Below are positions 44,157 to 53,371 of a DNA stretch of 64,000 nucleotides, in pieces. The notes under the pieces are model-generated. The model ran no database searches, was not told the origin of the DNA, and was given only the letters and a program-made list of their open reading frames with translations. This DNA comes from Bradyrhizobium australiense (GTDB taxonomy: Bacteria; Pseudomonadota; Alphaproteobacteria; Rhizobiales; Xanthobacteraceae), in contig NZ_JAAVLX010000004.1 in the NCBI RefSeq assembly GCF_013114825.1, forward strand, positions 620,001-684,000, read 5' to 3'. Each line of letters begins with the position of its first letter. The stretch's first letter is position 1. Position numbers and translations under genes: made by a program.

Positions 44157-44244
44157 GTGATGCTCCCGAGGGGAGCTATAGATTCCGTCCCGGGTTTCGG
44201 CAATAGGAGTTTGTTGGAAGCGTAGCCCGGAATGACTCAGAGCG

Positions 44245-45351
44245 TCACTTCCCCGTCTTCACCCGCGTCCACAGCCGGTTGATCACGCGTTGCGTCGCTG
44301 GATCGCGGGCCTGGATCACGAACAGCTTCTTCTGCGTCGCTTCATCCGGATAGATGTTCTTGTCGTTGAGAATCTTCGGATCGATCAGCTTCTGGCTCGC
44401 CAGATTGCCGTTGGCATAAGACAAAAAGTCGGAATTCTTCGCCGCGACGTCCGGGCGGTAGAGATAGTTGATCAGCTCATAGGCCTCCGCGACGTTCTTG
44501 GCATCCGCCGGGATGGCGAGATTGTCGAAGAACATCTGCGCGCCCTCCTTCGGAATCGAGTAGCCGATCTCGACGCCGTTCTTGGCTTCGGCCGCGCGGC
44601 TGCGCGCCTGCATGATGTCACCGGACCAGCCCACCACGAAGCAGATTTCGCCCGACGCCAAGGCGCCCAGATATTCGGAAGAGTGAAATTTGCGAACGTT
44701 GGGCCTGATCTTGCTGACGAGATCGGCGGCCTTTTCCAGATCGGCCGGCTTGGTCGAGTTCGGATCGATGCCGAGATAGCTCAACGCGGCGGGAAGAATA
44801 TCATCGGCGGAATCCAGCATGTGGATGCCGCAATCCCTAAACTTGGCGAGGTTCTCCGGCTTGAAGACGATTTCCCAGCTGTCGATCTTCGCGTCGGGCC
44901 CAAGGATTTTCTGCGCCATCTTGATGTTGTAGCCGATCCCTGTGGTGCCCCACATGTAATTGGCGGCGTAATTGTTGCCGGGATCATAGGTCGCGAGCTG
45001 GTTGGTCACGACCGGCCAGGCATTGGCGAGATTGGGCAGCTTCGACCTGTCGAGCTTGAGAAAGACTTTTGCGGTGATCTGGCGCTGCAGGAAATAGCCG
45101 GTCGGCACCACGACGTCGTAGCCGGACTTTCCCGCGAGCAGCCGCGTCTCCAGCGTCTCGTTGGCGTCGAACGTGTCGTAGACCACCTTGATGCCGGTTT
45201 CCTTGGTGAAGTCTTCCAGTACCCCCGGCGCCATATAGTTCGACCAGTTGTAGAAGTTCACGGTGCGCTCCTGCGCCCAAGCGGGCGAGAGCGACAGCGC
45301 GACCGTCATCATACCGATCAGACGAAGCGGGCTTCGGATTGGAGCGCGCAT
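44245..45351 (-). CDS. PotF-like polyamine ABC transporter binding protein
   Basis: The 368-residue protein has a signal peptide (RLIGMMTVALSLSPAWAQ) and the spermidine/putrescine-binding fold: VNFYNWSNYMAPGVLEDF, ETGIKVVYDTFDANETLETR, SGYDVVVPTGYFLQRQI. Its start overlaps closely with the aminotransferase end (AGAGGTAGAGAATG), with the stop four bases before the ATG, so the two are co-transcribed. No polyamine permease or ATPase genes are adjacent. A putrescine-like ligand is the best guess. Confidence 0.85.
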   Translation of the reverse strand: MRAPIRSPLRLIGMMTVALSLSPAWAQERTVNFYNWSNYMAPGVLEDFTKETGIKVVYDTFDANETLETRLLAGKSGYDVVVPTGYFLQRQITAKVFLKLDRSKLPNLANAWPVVTNQLATYDPGNNYAANYMWGTTGIGYNIKMAQKILGPDAKIDSWEIVFKPENLAKFRDCGIHMLDSADDILPAALSYLGIDPNSTKPADLEKAADLVSKIRPNVRKFHSSEYLGALASGEICFVVGWSGDIMQARSRAAEAKNGVEIGYSIPKEGAQMFFDNLAIPADAKNVAEAYELINYLYRPDVAAKNSDFLSYANGNLASQKLIDPKILNDKNIYPDEATQKKLFVIQARDPATQRVINRLWTRVKTGK

Positions 45352-45354
45352 TCT

Positions 45355-46527
45355 CTACCTCTTGCGGCGGCCATGCACCGCGTCCGACAGGCGTTCCAGC
45401 GCGGTATCCAGCGTTTCGTCCTTCTTGGAAAAACAGAACCGCACCACGGACGTCACCGCATCCTGTTCATAGAAAGCCGACACCGGGATCGCGGCGACCT
45501 TGTAGTCGCTCACAATGCGCTTGCAGAACTCGACATCGGTTTCGTTCAGCCCGAGCGGCGAGAGGTCGACGGTGAGAAAATAAGTTCCCTGCGATTTCAG
45601 CACGGGAAAACCGATTCTCTCCAGTCCCTTCGTCAGACGGTCCCGGCTCCGCGCCAGCTCCTGGCGCATGTCGTGAAAATATTGATCGGGCTTGCCGAGC
45701 CCGTAGGCGACGGCAGCTTGCAGGTTCGGCGCGGTGGTGAAGGTCAGGAACTGGTGCACTTTGGCAGCCACCCGCAACAGCGGCGGCGCGGCGCAGACGA
45801 AGCCGACCTTCCATCCCGTCAGCGAAAAAATTTTGCCGGCGCTGCCGACCTTGATGGTGCGGTCGCGCATGCCCGGGATCGTGATCAGCGGAATATGCTC
45901 GCGGCCGTCGAAGATCACGTGCTCCCAGACCTCGTCGCAAATCGCGATGGTGTCGAACTTCTGGCAGAACCGCGCCAGCAGTTCGAGGTCTTCGCGGGGA
46001 TAGACAACGGCCGCCGGATTGAGCGGGTTGTTGAACAGCACCGCTTTGGTCTTCGGATTGAAGACGCTCGCCAGCATCTCCTCCGTCAGCCGCCAGCCCG
46101 GCGGCTCCAGCCGCAACAGGCGCGGAATGCCGCCGGCCTGACGGATGATCGGCAAATAGCTGTCATAGACCGGCTGGAACACGACCACCTCGTCGCCGGG
46201 TTCGACCACGGCGAGGATGGAAGCAGTCAGCGCCTCGGTACCGCCGGAGGTCACCATCACTTCCGTCATCGGATCGAGGGAGAGCTTGTGCCAGCGGCCG
46301 TAATGGGCGGCGATCGCCTGCCGCAGCTCCGGAATGCCCATCATCGACGGGTACTGGTTGTAGCCGTTCACCGTGGCGTCGGCCGCCGCGCGGCGGATAT
46401 CCTCCGGCCCGGGATCGTCGGGAAATCCCTGGCCGAGATTGATGGCGTTGTTGTCGCGCGCCGCCTGCGACATCGCCTCGAACACGGTGACGGGAAGGTC
46501 GGCAAAGACCTTGTTCATGGATGTCAT
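45355..46527 (-). CDS. PLP-dependent class I aminotransferase
   Basis: The 390-residue protein is a fold-type I aminotransferase: INLGQGFPDDPGPEDIRRAA, YNQYPSMMGIPELRQAI, VTSGGTEALTASI, FNNPLNPAAVVYPREDLE, ICDEVWEHVIFDG and the Lys site GSAGKIFSLTGWKVG. It resembles YbdL/kynurenine aminotransferase-like enzymes, which accept methionine and aromatic amino acids. It lies between a rhodanese gene (seven bases upstream) and the PotF-like gene. A role in sulfur amino acid or polyamine-related metabolism fits, but the substrate is not set by sequence. Confidence 0.85.
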   Translation of the reverse strand: MTSMNKVFADLPVTVFEAMSQAARDNNAINLGQGFPDDPGPEDIRRAAADATVNGYNQYPSMMGIPELRQAIAAHYGRWHKLSLDPMTEVMVTSGGTEALTASILAVVEPGDEVVVFQPVYDSYLPIIRQAGGIPRLLRLEPPGWRLTEEMLASVFNPKTKAVLFNNPLNPAAVVYPREDLELLARFCQKFDTIAICDEVWEHVIFDGREHIPLITIPGMRDRTIKVGSAGKIFSLTGWKVGFVCAAPPLLRVAAKVHQFLTFTTAPNLQAAVAYGLGKPDQYFHDMRQELARSRDRLTKGLERIGFPVLKSQGTYFLTVDLSPLGLNETDVEFCKRIVSDYKVAAIPVSAFYEQDAVTSVVRFCFSKKDETLDTALERLSDAVHGRRKR

Positions 46528-46534
46528 TGGCAGA

Positions 46535-46864
46535 TCAGCCGCCGCTTTTGGTCGGCAACCCCGCGGCCTTCCAGCCGATGATGCCTCCTGCCAGATGCTT
46601 GTCGTAAGGCAGCCCCGCCGCCTGGGCCGCCAGCGATGCCGTGACCGAGCGCTTGCCCGAGCGGCAGGCGAAAACCACCTGCTTGCCTTGCGGGTCCGGA
46701 ATGGCCGCCGGATCGAAGCTCTGCAGCGGAACGACTACCCCGTCCGGATAGGCCTCCACCGCCACCTCGTTGGGCTCGCGGACATCGACCAGAAGATAAC
46801 GCCCTTCCGCCATCCCCTTGGAAACGTCTTCCGGCGTCAAATCGTGCACCTGATGGTCCGCCAC
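46535..46864 (-). CDS. Rhodanese-like sulfurtransferase domain protein
   Basis: The start is a GTG at 46864 preceded by TTAGGAGGATATGC. The product has 109 residues, a single rhodanese domain: LTPEDVSKGMAEGRYLLVDV, REPNEVAVEAYPDGVVVPLQ, and the active-site loop VVFACRSGKRSV with Cys in CRSGKR. It should carry persulfide sulfur or act in redox signalling. It is the first gene of a three-gene minus-strand unit with the aminotransferase and PotF-like protein. Confidence 0.9.
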   Translation of the reverse strand: MADHQVHDLTPEDVSKGMAEGRYLLVDVREPNEVAVEAYPDGVVVPLQSFDPAAIPDPQGKQVVFACRSGKRSVTASLAAQAAGLPYDKHLAGGIIGWKAAGLPTKSGG

Positions 46865-46982
46865 GCATATCCTCCTAACCAACCGGCCGGGCTCCAGACA
46901 GCCGCGCCGCGCGGGCGCCAAAGTCGCCTCTCGCGCGGCGAAAATCAAGCGCCGTAAACGGTTTAAACGCCCCTCCGAAATT

Positions 46983-47468
46983 TCAGCCTGAGCTTCCGCC
47001 GCGGGCCTCGTTGGAGGAACACGACGCAAGCTCTCTCGCAATGGGCCAGGCGCCGTTCGGCGTTTGAGGAGCGCTCGTCCGGTAACCGCGACGAAGATAG
47101 AATTCCCGCGCGTTCGAACTGGCTTCGGCCCGCACCGCCCGAATGCCTCGCTCGCGCATCAGCCGCTCGAACATCTCAAGTAAGCCAGCACCCACGCCGC
47201 GGCCGGCAAATTCCGGGGCAGTATAGAGCCCCTCCAGATAGTCGCCGCGAATGGCGCCCCACCCGGCCGTTATGCCATCGCATTCGGCGACCCATACCTC
47301 CAGTTCGCGAAGCTTTCGCTCCATTCCGGCGCGTGTGAGCCGCGCAGCCCACGCGTGCGCTTCGGCAACGGACATTATTGGGGGCGCAAGCTCGAGGATC
47401 GACCGTCGTCGAACCTCGTAGAGACCGTTTGCGTCCGCGCGCGTCGCCAGACGGTGGACGGCACCCAT
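46983..47468 (-). CDS. GNAT-family N-acetyltransferase
   Basis: The start at 47468 follows GGGGCAGGTGACA; 161 residues. The acetyl-CoA binding region is recognisable: DYLEGLYTAPEFAGRGVGAGLL (family motif Q/RxxGxG/A as RGVGAG), followed by IRAVRAEASSNAREFYLRRG. The substrate is unknown; small GNATs may modify small molecules or protein N-termini. It is divergent from the L,D-transpeptidase gene. Confidence 0.8.
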   Translation of the reverse strand: MGAVHRLATRADANGLYEVRRRSILELAPPIMSVAEAHAWAARLTRAGMERKLRELEVWVAECDGITAGWGAIRGDYLEGLYTAPEFAGRGVGAGLLEMFERLMRERGIRAVRAEASSNAREFYLRRGYRTSAPQTPNGAWPIARELASCSSNEARGGSSG

Positions 47469-47591
47469 TGTCACCTGCCCCGAATCTTTCTCGTCGCGAA
47501 ACATGGCCATCATCGCACGATGCCTTGATTTCTGCACTTTTTGAGCAACAGATTGAGACATGTAAGGCATGTAACTCTTGGAGGACACGCG

Positions 47592-48224
47592 ATGACGAAG
47601 CGTGGGCTCGCGTTGTTACTCGTGGGGCTGCTGCCCGGCTTGCTGCTCGGCGGCTGCATGCAAGCGACGCTTGCACCATCATCGAATGCCAGTTTGACCC
47701 CAAGGGACCGGCAATTGCTTGCCCATACGCCTTATGCGCCGGCGAGCATCCCCGAGACTTTTCGCCGGCATATTGTCGATTACACGCGCAAGGAGCAGCC
47801 GGGCACGATCCTTGTCGACACCAACGCGCGTTATCTCTACTACGTCCTTCCGGGAGGCAAGGCGATCCGCTACGGCGTGACCGTCGGAGAGGAAGCGCTG
47901 GCCTGGTCCGGCGTCGCAACCGTTGGCCGCATGGCTGAATGGCCAGATTGGATCCCGACGGCGGAGATCCAAGCTCGGCTCGGCCCCTACCCGAAGCGCG
48001 TTGCCGGAGGGCCGGCCAATCCGCTGGGCGCGCGGGCGCTCTACCTTTACGAGGGCAATAAGGACACCCTGTACCGCATCCACGGCACCAACCAGCCGGA
48101 ATATATCGGTCAGGCCATCTCGTCCGGCTGTATCCGCATGACCAACGAGGACATTATCGATCTGGTGAATCGGGTGAAGCTGGGCGCGATCGTCGTCGTC
48201 CTCCCGCCGGGCCGGACCGCGTAG
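47592..48224 (+). CDS. L,D-transpeptidase (YkuD family) lipoprotein
   Basis: The start at 47592 follows CTTGGAGGACACGCG; 210 residues. A lipoprotein signal (LLLVGLLPGLLLGGC, lipobox LGGC) anchors it. The YkuD domain contains ILVDTNARYLYYVLPGGKAI and the catalytic HGTNQPEYIGQAISSGCIRM, with His and Cys of the Hx..SxGCIRM motif. It should cross-link peptidoglycan 3-3 or attach proteins to it in the periplasm. It stands alone, divergent from the GNAT gene. Confidence 0.9.
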   Translation: MTKRGLALLLVGLLPGLLLGGCMQATLAPSSNASLTPRDRQLLAHTPYAPASIPETFRRHIVDYTRKEQPGTILVDTNARYLYYVLPGGKAIRYGVTVGEEALAWSGVATVGRMAEWPDWIPTAEIQARLGPYPKRVAGGPANPLGARALYLYEGNKDTLYRIHGTNQPEYIGQAISSGCIRMTNEDIIDLVNRVKLGAIVVVLPPGRTA

Positions 48225-48309
48225 CGAGTTACGCAGCGTGCCGCGCCATTGCGCCCCATTTCGCTGCTCGCAATTCTTGTCAAACCACTTGCCACGCGCG
48301 AAACCTGCG

Positions 48310-48795
48310 TCATTGACTCGTGGGAAGCATCTGCAGCTCGGCAATGCGATCGTCGGCGCGTCGGAGCCGCCGGCACAGCTCGCGGTTGATATTCTGCATT
48401 ACCATCACATACGCATGGATATCGGTCTTATAGCATGTGTAGAGTTTTTTCGCCGTGAGCTCGTACAGCACGGTGGGGCTCTCTGCGACGACGCTAGCTG
48501 ATCGGTTCTGCATTTCGATGAGCGTCATTTCGCCGAAAAAATCACCGGGACCGAGACCCGCCATGCGAATGACGCGTCCGGAATCCGCCAGTTTGCTCAC
48601 CACCAACTGGCCAGAGTGAACAATGAACAGTGAGCGGCCCGGTTCTCCCTCCGTTACGACAGCGGCACCGACGTTGAAGCGGCGCTCGACCAGCATCGAG
48701 ATCAAGAGATCGAGGCTTGCATCTGAAAGGCCACCGAAGAACGGTGTGGCGAGCAAGAACGCTTTCAGATCAGGGGAACTGACAGCCATCGACAA
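48310..48795 (-). CDS. Single-domain cyclic-nucleotide-binding protein
   Basis: The 161-residue protein is one cNMP-binding domain: LISMLVERRFNVGAAVVTEG, FIVHSGQLVVSKL, GPGDFFGEMTLIEMQNRSAS with the phosphate-binding FGE and the Arg-Ser-Ala segment. The DNA-binding domain of Crp is missing. The start may be a TTG at 48795, six bases after GGGAGTATATT, or ATG at 48789. Such proteins act as allosteric partners or adapters. A class III cyclase lies 5 kb away, but no link is shown. Confidence 0.8.
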   Translation of the reverse strand: MSMAVSSPDLKAFLLATPFFGGLSDASLDLLISMLVERRFNVGAAVVTEGEPGRSLFIVHSGQLVVSKLADSGRVIRMAGLGPGDFFGEMTLIEMQNRSASVVAESPTVLYELTAKKLYTCYKTDIHAYVMVMQNINRELCRRLRRADDRIAELQMLPTSQ

Positions 48796-49120
48796 AATAT
48801 ACTCCCGCTCCTAGCAGCGGCAAGTCGCCAACCCGACGGGATGATCTGCGATAAGTACTTGCGGCGGTGTCGGGCTGTCGATCGAAAAGCAGACCGGCCC
48901 GATCATGGCGCTGAAGAATCTGTGGGGCTGGCGGTCCCCTCTTTGCCCCGTAACTTCTCTTCGGCTGGCCCTTGGCAGACATGCCGGCCGTTCCGCTTGA
49001 TGTCTGCGGTTGGGGGGACCGGGCGCACCGTTCAAGCGGGCCAGCTTCCGATATTGATTCAAGTCGGAGGTCACCAGCCTCGCGGGACCAGGCCGATCCC
49101 CTCGGTCGGGTATCGAACCT
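48796..49120. other. Intergenic stretch with decayed repeat
   Basis: About 325 bases without a gene. A segment around 48970-49035 (GACATGCCGGCCG, then TGATGTCTGCGGTTGGGG) resembles the segment at 51925-51965 (GACATGCCGAGCG, then TGATGTCCGCCTTCGGGA), suggesting a degraded dispersed sequence. Confidence 0.4.
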
Positions 49121-50410
49121 TCAATCGGCCGCATAGAACGCCTCCCGGATGGGATTCGAAATTGGACCGGAGCCAATAATCGCCGTCTGGGTCATGACCA
49201 CGCCGATGACGCGGTTTGTCGGATCGACCCAAAACTGCGTGCCATAGATGCCGCCCCATCCATAGCTACCGGCCGGAAGACGGCTCTTGGCTGCGGCTGG
49301 ATCAGTCACGATCCCAAAGCCCAGCGTGAAGCCCCAACCCGGCCCGCGAAGCGTCGGCATGTTGCCGGTCGCGTTCTGCGTCATCTGCCGGACCGTCTCA
49401 GCGCGGAGCACCCGCACGCCGTCAAGCTCGCCCTCGTTCAGCAGCATCTGCAAGAACCGCGCGTAGTCACCGATCGTGGCACTCATGCCGGCGCCGCCGG
49501 AATTGTAGGCAGTCGGCGAGAAGGCGCGGTTCGGGTCGAGGCTGGCAATGCCCTTGGTGGGTGGGAACGGCACTGCCTCAGGTCCCAGCACGGGAACGTA
49601 GCCTGTACCGAGTGCGCCGGTGACCTGTGCGGGTCGCGTCACCTGCACGAAGCGTGAGCGAACGGGCTCAGGTGCGTTGAACACAAAGCTCTCGATGCGC
49701 AAAGGCTTTGCAATGCGCTCGATGACGAAAGATTCCAGGCTGTTTCCCGTCACCTTCTCGATGACGGCCCCGAGCACGTCCGTCGCAAGCGAGTATTCCC
49801 AGCCCGTACCAGGCTGATAGCCAAGCGGAACGGAGGCGAGACGCTGCATTGCTTCAGCCGTGGTCACTTCGGGCTGATCTAGCCCGTCGGTCACGCGCGC
49901 GTCGCGATATGCATCCACAAGCCGAGCATTATTGATGAAGTTATAGGAGAGCCCGGCGGTATGGGTCAGCAGTTCGCGGATTGTCGGGGGCCTGTTCGCC
50001 GGCCCCTCGCCGCCGTCGGGCCCTCGCACCCGCAGCTTGGTGAACTCGGGGAGGAAGCGGCTAACCGGATCATCCAGGCCAATCTTGCCCTGCTCGACGA
50101 GCATCATCGCCGCCACTGAGGTGACGGCCTTCGTCATAGAGGCAACTCGGAACATATCGTTTTCGCCGATCGGCGCGGAACTCCCGACCTCGCGAACGCC
50201 GACGCTGCGGCTGTAGACCGGGCGGCCGTCCTGGAGGATCAGCACCAAGATACCCGGAGTGCTGCGGCCTTCGACCAATCCCCGAAGAGTTTCATCGAGC
50301 TTTGCGTTGCGCGCCTCGGGCGAAAAGGCCAGCGCCACAGGGGTGGGGCTGAGCGCGAAAGCTATTACTGCGGCCCCAAGCAGTCGGATGACAAGACGAC
50401 GTGAGATCAT
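49121..50410 (-). CDS. Serine hydrolase, beta-lactamase (class C-like) family
   Basis: The start follows CGGGAGGGACACC; 429 residues. A signal peptide (RLLGAAVIAFALSPTPVALA) precedes the domain. The active-site SxxK is SMTK (FRVASMTKAVTSVAAMML) and the second motif is EYSLATDVLG, as in esterases and D-amino peptidases of the family. The HTAGLSY segment is typical too. It is exported; it may hydrolyse esters or peptides rather than lactams. The gene stands alone. Confidence 0.85.
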   Translation of the reverse strand: MISRRLVIRLLGAAVIAFALSPTPVALAFSPEARNAKLDETLRGLVEGRSTPGILVLILQDGRPVYSRSVGVREVGSSAPIGENDMFRVASMTKAVTSVAAMMLVEQGKIGLDDPVSRFLPEFTKLRVRGPDGGEGPANRPPTIRELLTHTAGLSYNFINNARLVDAYRDARVTDGLDQPEVTTAEAMQRLASVPLGYQPGTGWEYSLATDVLGAVIEKVTGNSLESFVIERIAKPLRIESFVFNAPEPVRSRFVQVTRPAQVTGALGTGYVPVLGPEAVPFPPTKGIASLDPNRAFSPTAYNSGGAGMSATIGDYARFLQMLLNEGELDGVRVLRAETVRQMTQNATGNMPTLRGPGWGFTLGFGIVTDPAAAKSRLPAGSYGWGGIYGTQFWVDPTNRVIGVVMTQTAIIGSGPISNPIREAFYAAD

Positions 50411-50658
50411 GGTGTCCCTCCCGTAGACCTGTTCTGACGCGCCATTCTGCAGCTACTTGAGATCGGAAGCAATGTCTCGGACGTTGGCTATTAATAGCAA
50501 CGGCGTTGGCCGACCTTCCGCAAATGACCAAACGCCAAGCCCCGGAATGCTCGATAGAACTTCTTAGCTTTATCGTTTCGGCACGATGCAGTCGTCAGCC
50601 CGACCTTTGCGGGCAAGCCAAGGGCATGGATTGAAAGCCATTGTTGCCGCGTGTCTGA

Positions 50659-51087
50659 TCAGCAAGATCGATACATTTCCTGCAGAGGCCTTCCGCTCAG
50701 AAAGATAGTGTGAGGAGTCAGTCCACCCCTGCGAGCGATCCAGCGGCGCACCGGCGTCGGATAGGTCGAGTACAGCATCACGGTTGCTTCGGGATCAGTG
50801 AAGGCGCGACCATTGGCGCCGTAATTCCAGGCCGCATGGAAGCCGAGCGTCGCGCGCGAAGTTACGCAGATTTTGTCGTGAGGGAGCGCGCTGAGAACCA
50901 TGGTGCACGCCGAGGCACAGAGACCATCGATGATCACGGATTCGCCCGATGAGGCTAGGCGCTGGTATCTAACGATGTAAGTCGCGATCAGACCGCCTCG
51001 ATCATTCGTGATGCGTACTGCAGAACTTGCCTCTGACCCATTTAGGATTAGCAGAATTGCCACAAGGAATCCCGTCACATACTTCAT
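50659..51087 (-). CDS. Exported ClpP-fold-like hypothetical protein
   Basis: The 142-residue product has a signal peptide (KYVTGFLVAILLILNGSEA) and then SGESVIIDGLCASACTMVL, ATLGFHAAWN and a C-terminal helical part. The DG-x-CASAC-x-x-VL segment followed by GFHAA is the pattern of small periplasmic proteins with a ClpP/crotonase-like fold, with Ser between the cysteines as possible nucleophile and His as base. I know such proteins from Bradyrhizobium, but no substrate is described that I can name. Confidence 0.6.
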   Translation of the reverse strand: MKYVTGFLVAILLILNGSEASSAVRITNDRGGLIATYIVRYQRLASSGESVIIDGLCASACTMVLSALPHDKICVTSRATLGFHAAWNYGANGRAFTDPEATVMLYSTYPTPVRRWIARRGGLTPHTIFLSGRPLQEMYRSC

Positions 51088-51555
51088 GTCCCACCCTTGG
51101 GTTCGAGCAAAACCGATTTGGATCGCTTTGCGTGATGCGCGAAGCTGCTACAGGCTTGTTCAGGTTCATGGCATTGTCTGGGCGCAAACCGCAGGACGGC
51201 AACCTCGGTTCCCGGTTGCAACTTATGAAACTGAGCCGCAGGTGAAACGAAAGGCTGAGATTGCTCCTCGCGACCCGAGCGGTCGGATGTGATCGCCTCC
51301 GCACGGCCGGAGGTTAGCACGCGTCTGATCAGGAGTTGCCGACGGATGTTGCAATTGAAGTGCATGAAGGCGCCGCGGCTAACCCGAATTGGCTGCCCGG
51401 AGTGCCGATAAATGAGGCCGTTAGCGTATGCTTGTTGGTTCTGGGGCAGGTTCTCTTCGTCGCTGGATTAACATCTTTTTTGTTTCACCGTAAGCAAGCT
51501 GCGCACCAGAAATGTCGCGAGTCATGCGGCGGTCGAGGGAATCAAGGAGCTTCAG
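51088..51555. other. Intergenic stretch without recognisable gene
   Basis: About 470 bases. I see no family, repeat or RNA I can support. Confidence 0.3.
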
Positions 51556-51882
51556 ATGCCGCCTAGCCGAACCGTGATCGCCTCCCCCGCGCTGCTGGCA
51601 GTCGATAGAAAGGGACCAGAATTCAAAATCACGATTGCAGTGGGCGAGCCCTACCAGTCTCGGACACCGAGTGGGCCTGTCCGGCGTCAATGGAAGGGCT
51701 GTACCGTCGCTTCTCCGACCAGCACGGCGCCGGCTCCTGATAGGCGCCACAAGCTGGCACATCAGATCATCGCCCAGATGCTGGCCTATTTCGTCAAAGA
51801 CGGTGGCAAACTCTTCGACCCCGAAGAACGCAAGCCGGTCACGCCGGAAGAGCTGTTCCCAAAACTCGCTTTGTGCGGCTAA
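51556..51882 (+). pseudogene. Small hypothetical gene with two compensating frameshifts
   Basis: The open frame is intact for 108 residues, but only its two ends look like the family: FKITIAVGEPYQ at the start and AHQIIAQMLAYFVKDGGKLF, then PEELFPKL, at the end. The middle is found in another frame as SDTEWACPASMEGLYRRFSD, followed by two stops. The family (with WACP and a DGG-LF motif) is common in Bradyrhizobium. The gene has therefore probably suffered two small indels that restored the frame, scrambling about 40 residues. Confidence 0.6.
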
Positions 51883-52250
51883 CCAAATATCGGTCGGCCG
51901 GTGCCCGCTTGCGGCTCTCAACGGACATGCCGAGCGGGCCGGATGATGTCCGCCTTCGGGAGCAAAGCAGAAGTGCCTATAAGTCCGAGCGATGTCGCAT
52001 TTTGGGCCCAAAACAGATCTCTTATGGGTTGTAGCTGTTGCCTACTTTCAGGGGCGGAGCGGACGCGAGGGGGCAAGACGCCTCACGTCCTCTATTGACC
52101 AAAGCGGACGAGCGCAGCGTTAAGGAAGTTGGAATGAGTGAGCCGCTAGACCGGCGATCGTGGCGGCTATTCGGCTTGGAGTTCAACGGGACGTTCGACT
52201 TTATCGAACGAAGGTCCGCCCGCGCGTGTCTCCGTCCGCGAAGGGATAAT
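51883..52250. other. Intergenic stretch with decayed repeat
   Basis: Holds the second copy of the degraded segment described at 48970-49035. Otherwise nothing recognisable before the convergent ABC_sub_bind gene. Confidence 0.3.
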
Positions 52251-53273
52251 TTACTCAATCACCTCATCCGCACCGCTAACAACTGAAGGCGAGAACTCGT
52301 AACCAAGCAATTTAGCGGCCTTCAGATTGATAATGAGCTCCAACTTGGTGACCAGCTGGACCGGAAGATCAGAAGGCTTCTCGCCCATCAGAACCCGTCC
52401 AGCATAGATACCCGAGCGTCGGTGCGATTGTACAAAATCTCCTCCATAGCTCATCAAACCGCCGGCCATGGGAAAGTCTCGCGTTTGCGTGATTGCGGGC
52501 ACGCGAAATCTCATGGCGAGATCGGCCAATCGTCGACTGCGAAACGCAAAGTAGGGGTCAGAGGTGAAGACAAGTCCTCCCGGCGATTGCCCCGCTATGG
52601 AAGAGAAGATAGATTCAAATTCATCTTCCTTGCTCGCACTTAGGATCTGCAGATCGATCCCAAGGGTTTCGGCAGCGGAACGAAGCTTCCTCAATTGTGA
52701 ATTGGCGGTCGGACTTGTAGGATTGGCGACAACCGCAACTTTACTTGCTGTCGGCAGAAATTCGTGCATCAACTCGAGCCGTTTCGGCGACACGTCGACG
52801 CTCAGGCTCGAAACTCCCGTGATATTGCCACCTGGCCGCGATAAGCTGTCCACCACGCCTAACTGGACGGGGTCACCACCCATTTCAAACACGATTGTCT
52901 TGCCGGTACCAGCAGCTTTCGCTGCGAGTGCCACGGGAGCACCACCAGGAGCAACAATGATATCTACGTTCCGAGAGACCAGTTCAGCAGCTAGGCCAGG
53001 CAATCGAGCATATTGTCCGTTGGCCCACTGATAGTCTATCGTCACATTGCGGCCCTCGACAAAGCCAGCTTCGCCAAGTCCTTCGTGGAAAGCCTTAAGT
53101 CGACTGGCAAATCGCTCCGGTGATTCCGGGCAAAGATAACCAATGACCGGCAGGGACGGTCTCTGCGCATACGAGGAGGTCGTCCACGAAGCGGCGCCTG
53201 CTACCAATAAGAGAAAGTCACGCCGCCTGGCGCGTCCCTGGGGCGTTGCTGATCTAGAGTTAGCGTACCTCAT
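52251..53273 (-). CDS. ABC_sub_bind-family (PF04392-type) substrate-binding protein
   Basis: The 340-residue protein has a Tat-like or Sec signal (RARRRDFLLLVAGAASWTTS) and the family pattern LPVIGYLCPESPERFASRL, EGLGEAGFVEGRNVTIDYQW, ALAAKAAGTGKTIVFEMGGD, and LSRPGGNITGVSSLS. It is a periplasmic binding protein of the type often orphaned and multicopy in Bradyrhizobium. No permease or ATPase gene adjoins. A relic of the same family is at 14680-14885. Ligand unknown; some relatives bind aromatic or amino compounds. Confidence 0.85.
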   Translation of the reverse strand: MRYANSRSATPQGRARRRDFLLLVAGAASWTTSSYAQRPSLPVIGYLCPESPERFASRLKAFHEGLGEAGFVEGRNVTIDYQWANGQYARLPGLAAELVSRNVDIIVAPGGAPVALAAKAAGTGKTIVFEMGGDPVQLGVVDSLSRPGGNITGVSSLSVDVSPKRLELMHEFLPTASKVAVVANPTSPTANSQLRKLRSAAETLGIDLQILSASKEDEFESIFSSIAGQSPGGLVFTSDPYFAFRSRRLADLAMRFRVPAITQTRDFPMAGGLMSYGGDFVQSHRRSGIYAGRVLMGEKPSDLPVQLVTKLELIINLKAAKLLGYEFSPSVVSGADEVIE

Positions 53274-53371
53274 CTACCGACCCGCTGGCATCCGCCGTTT
53301 GTCAGAGCATACCGCACGGTGCTCAACAAGTCGCCGGCCGATTGCACCAAGCATCCGCAGGTCAGCATCGG

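Noticed and set aside
44290..46581. A 763-residue open frame on the plus strand opposite PotF-like and aminotransferase genes.
   Set aside because: Antisense shadow of two clear minus-strand genes; composition is Arg/Gln/His-rich as expected for such shadows.
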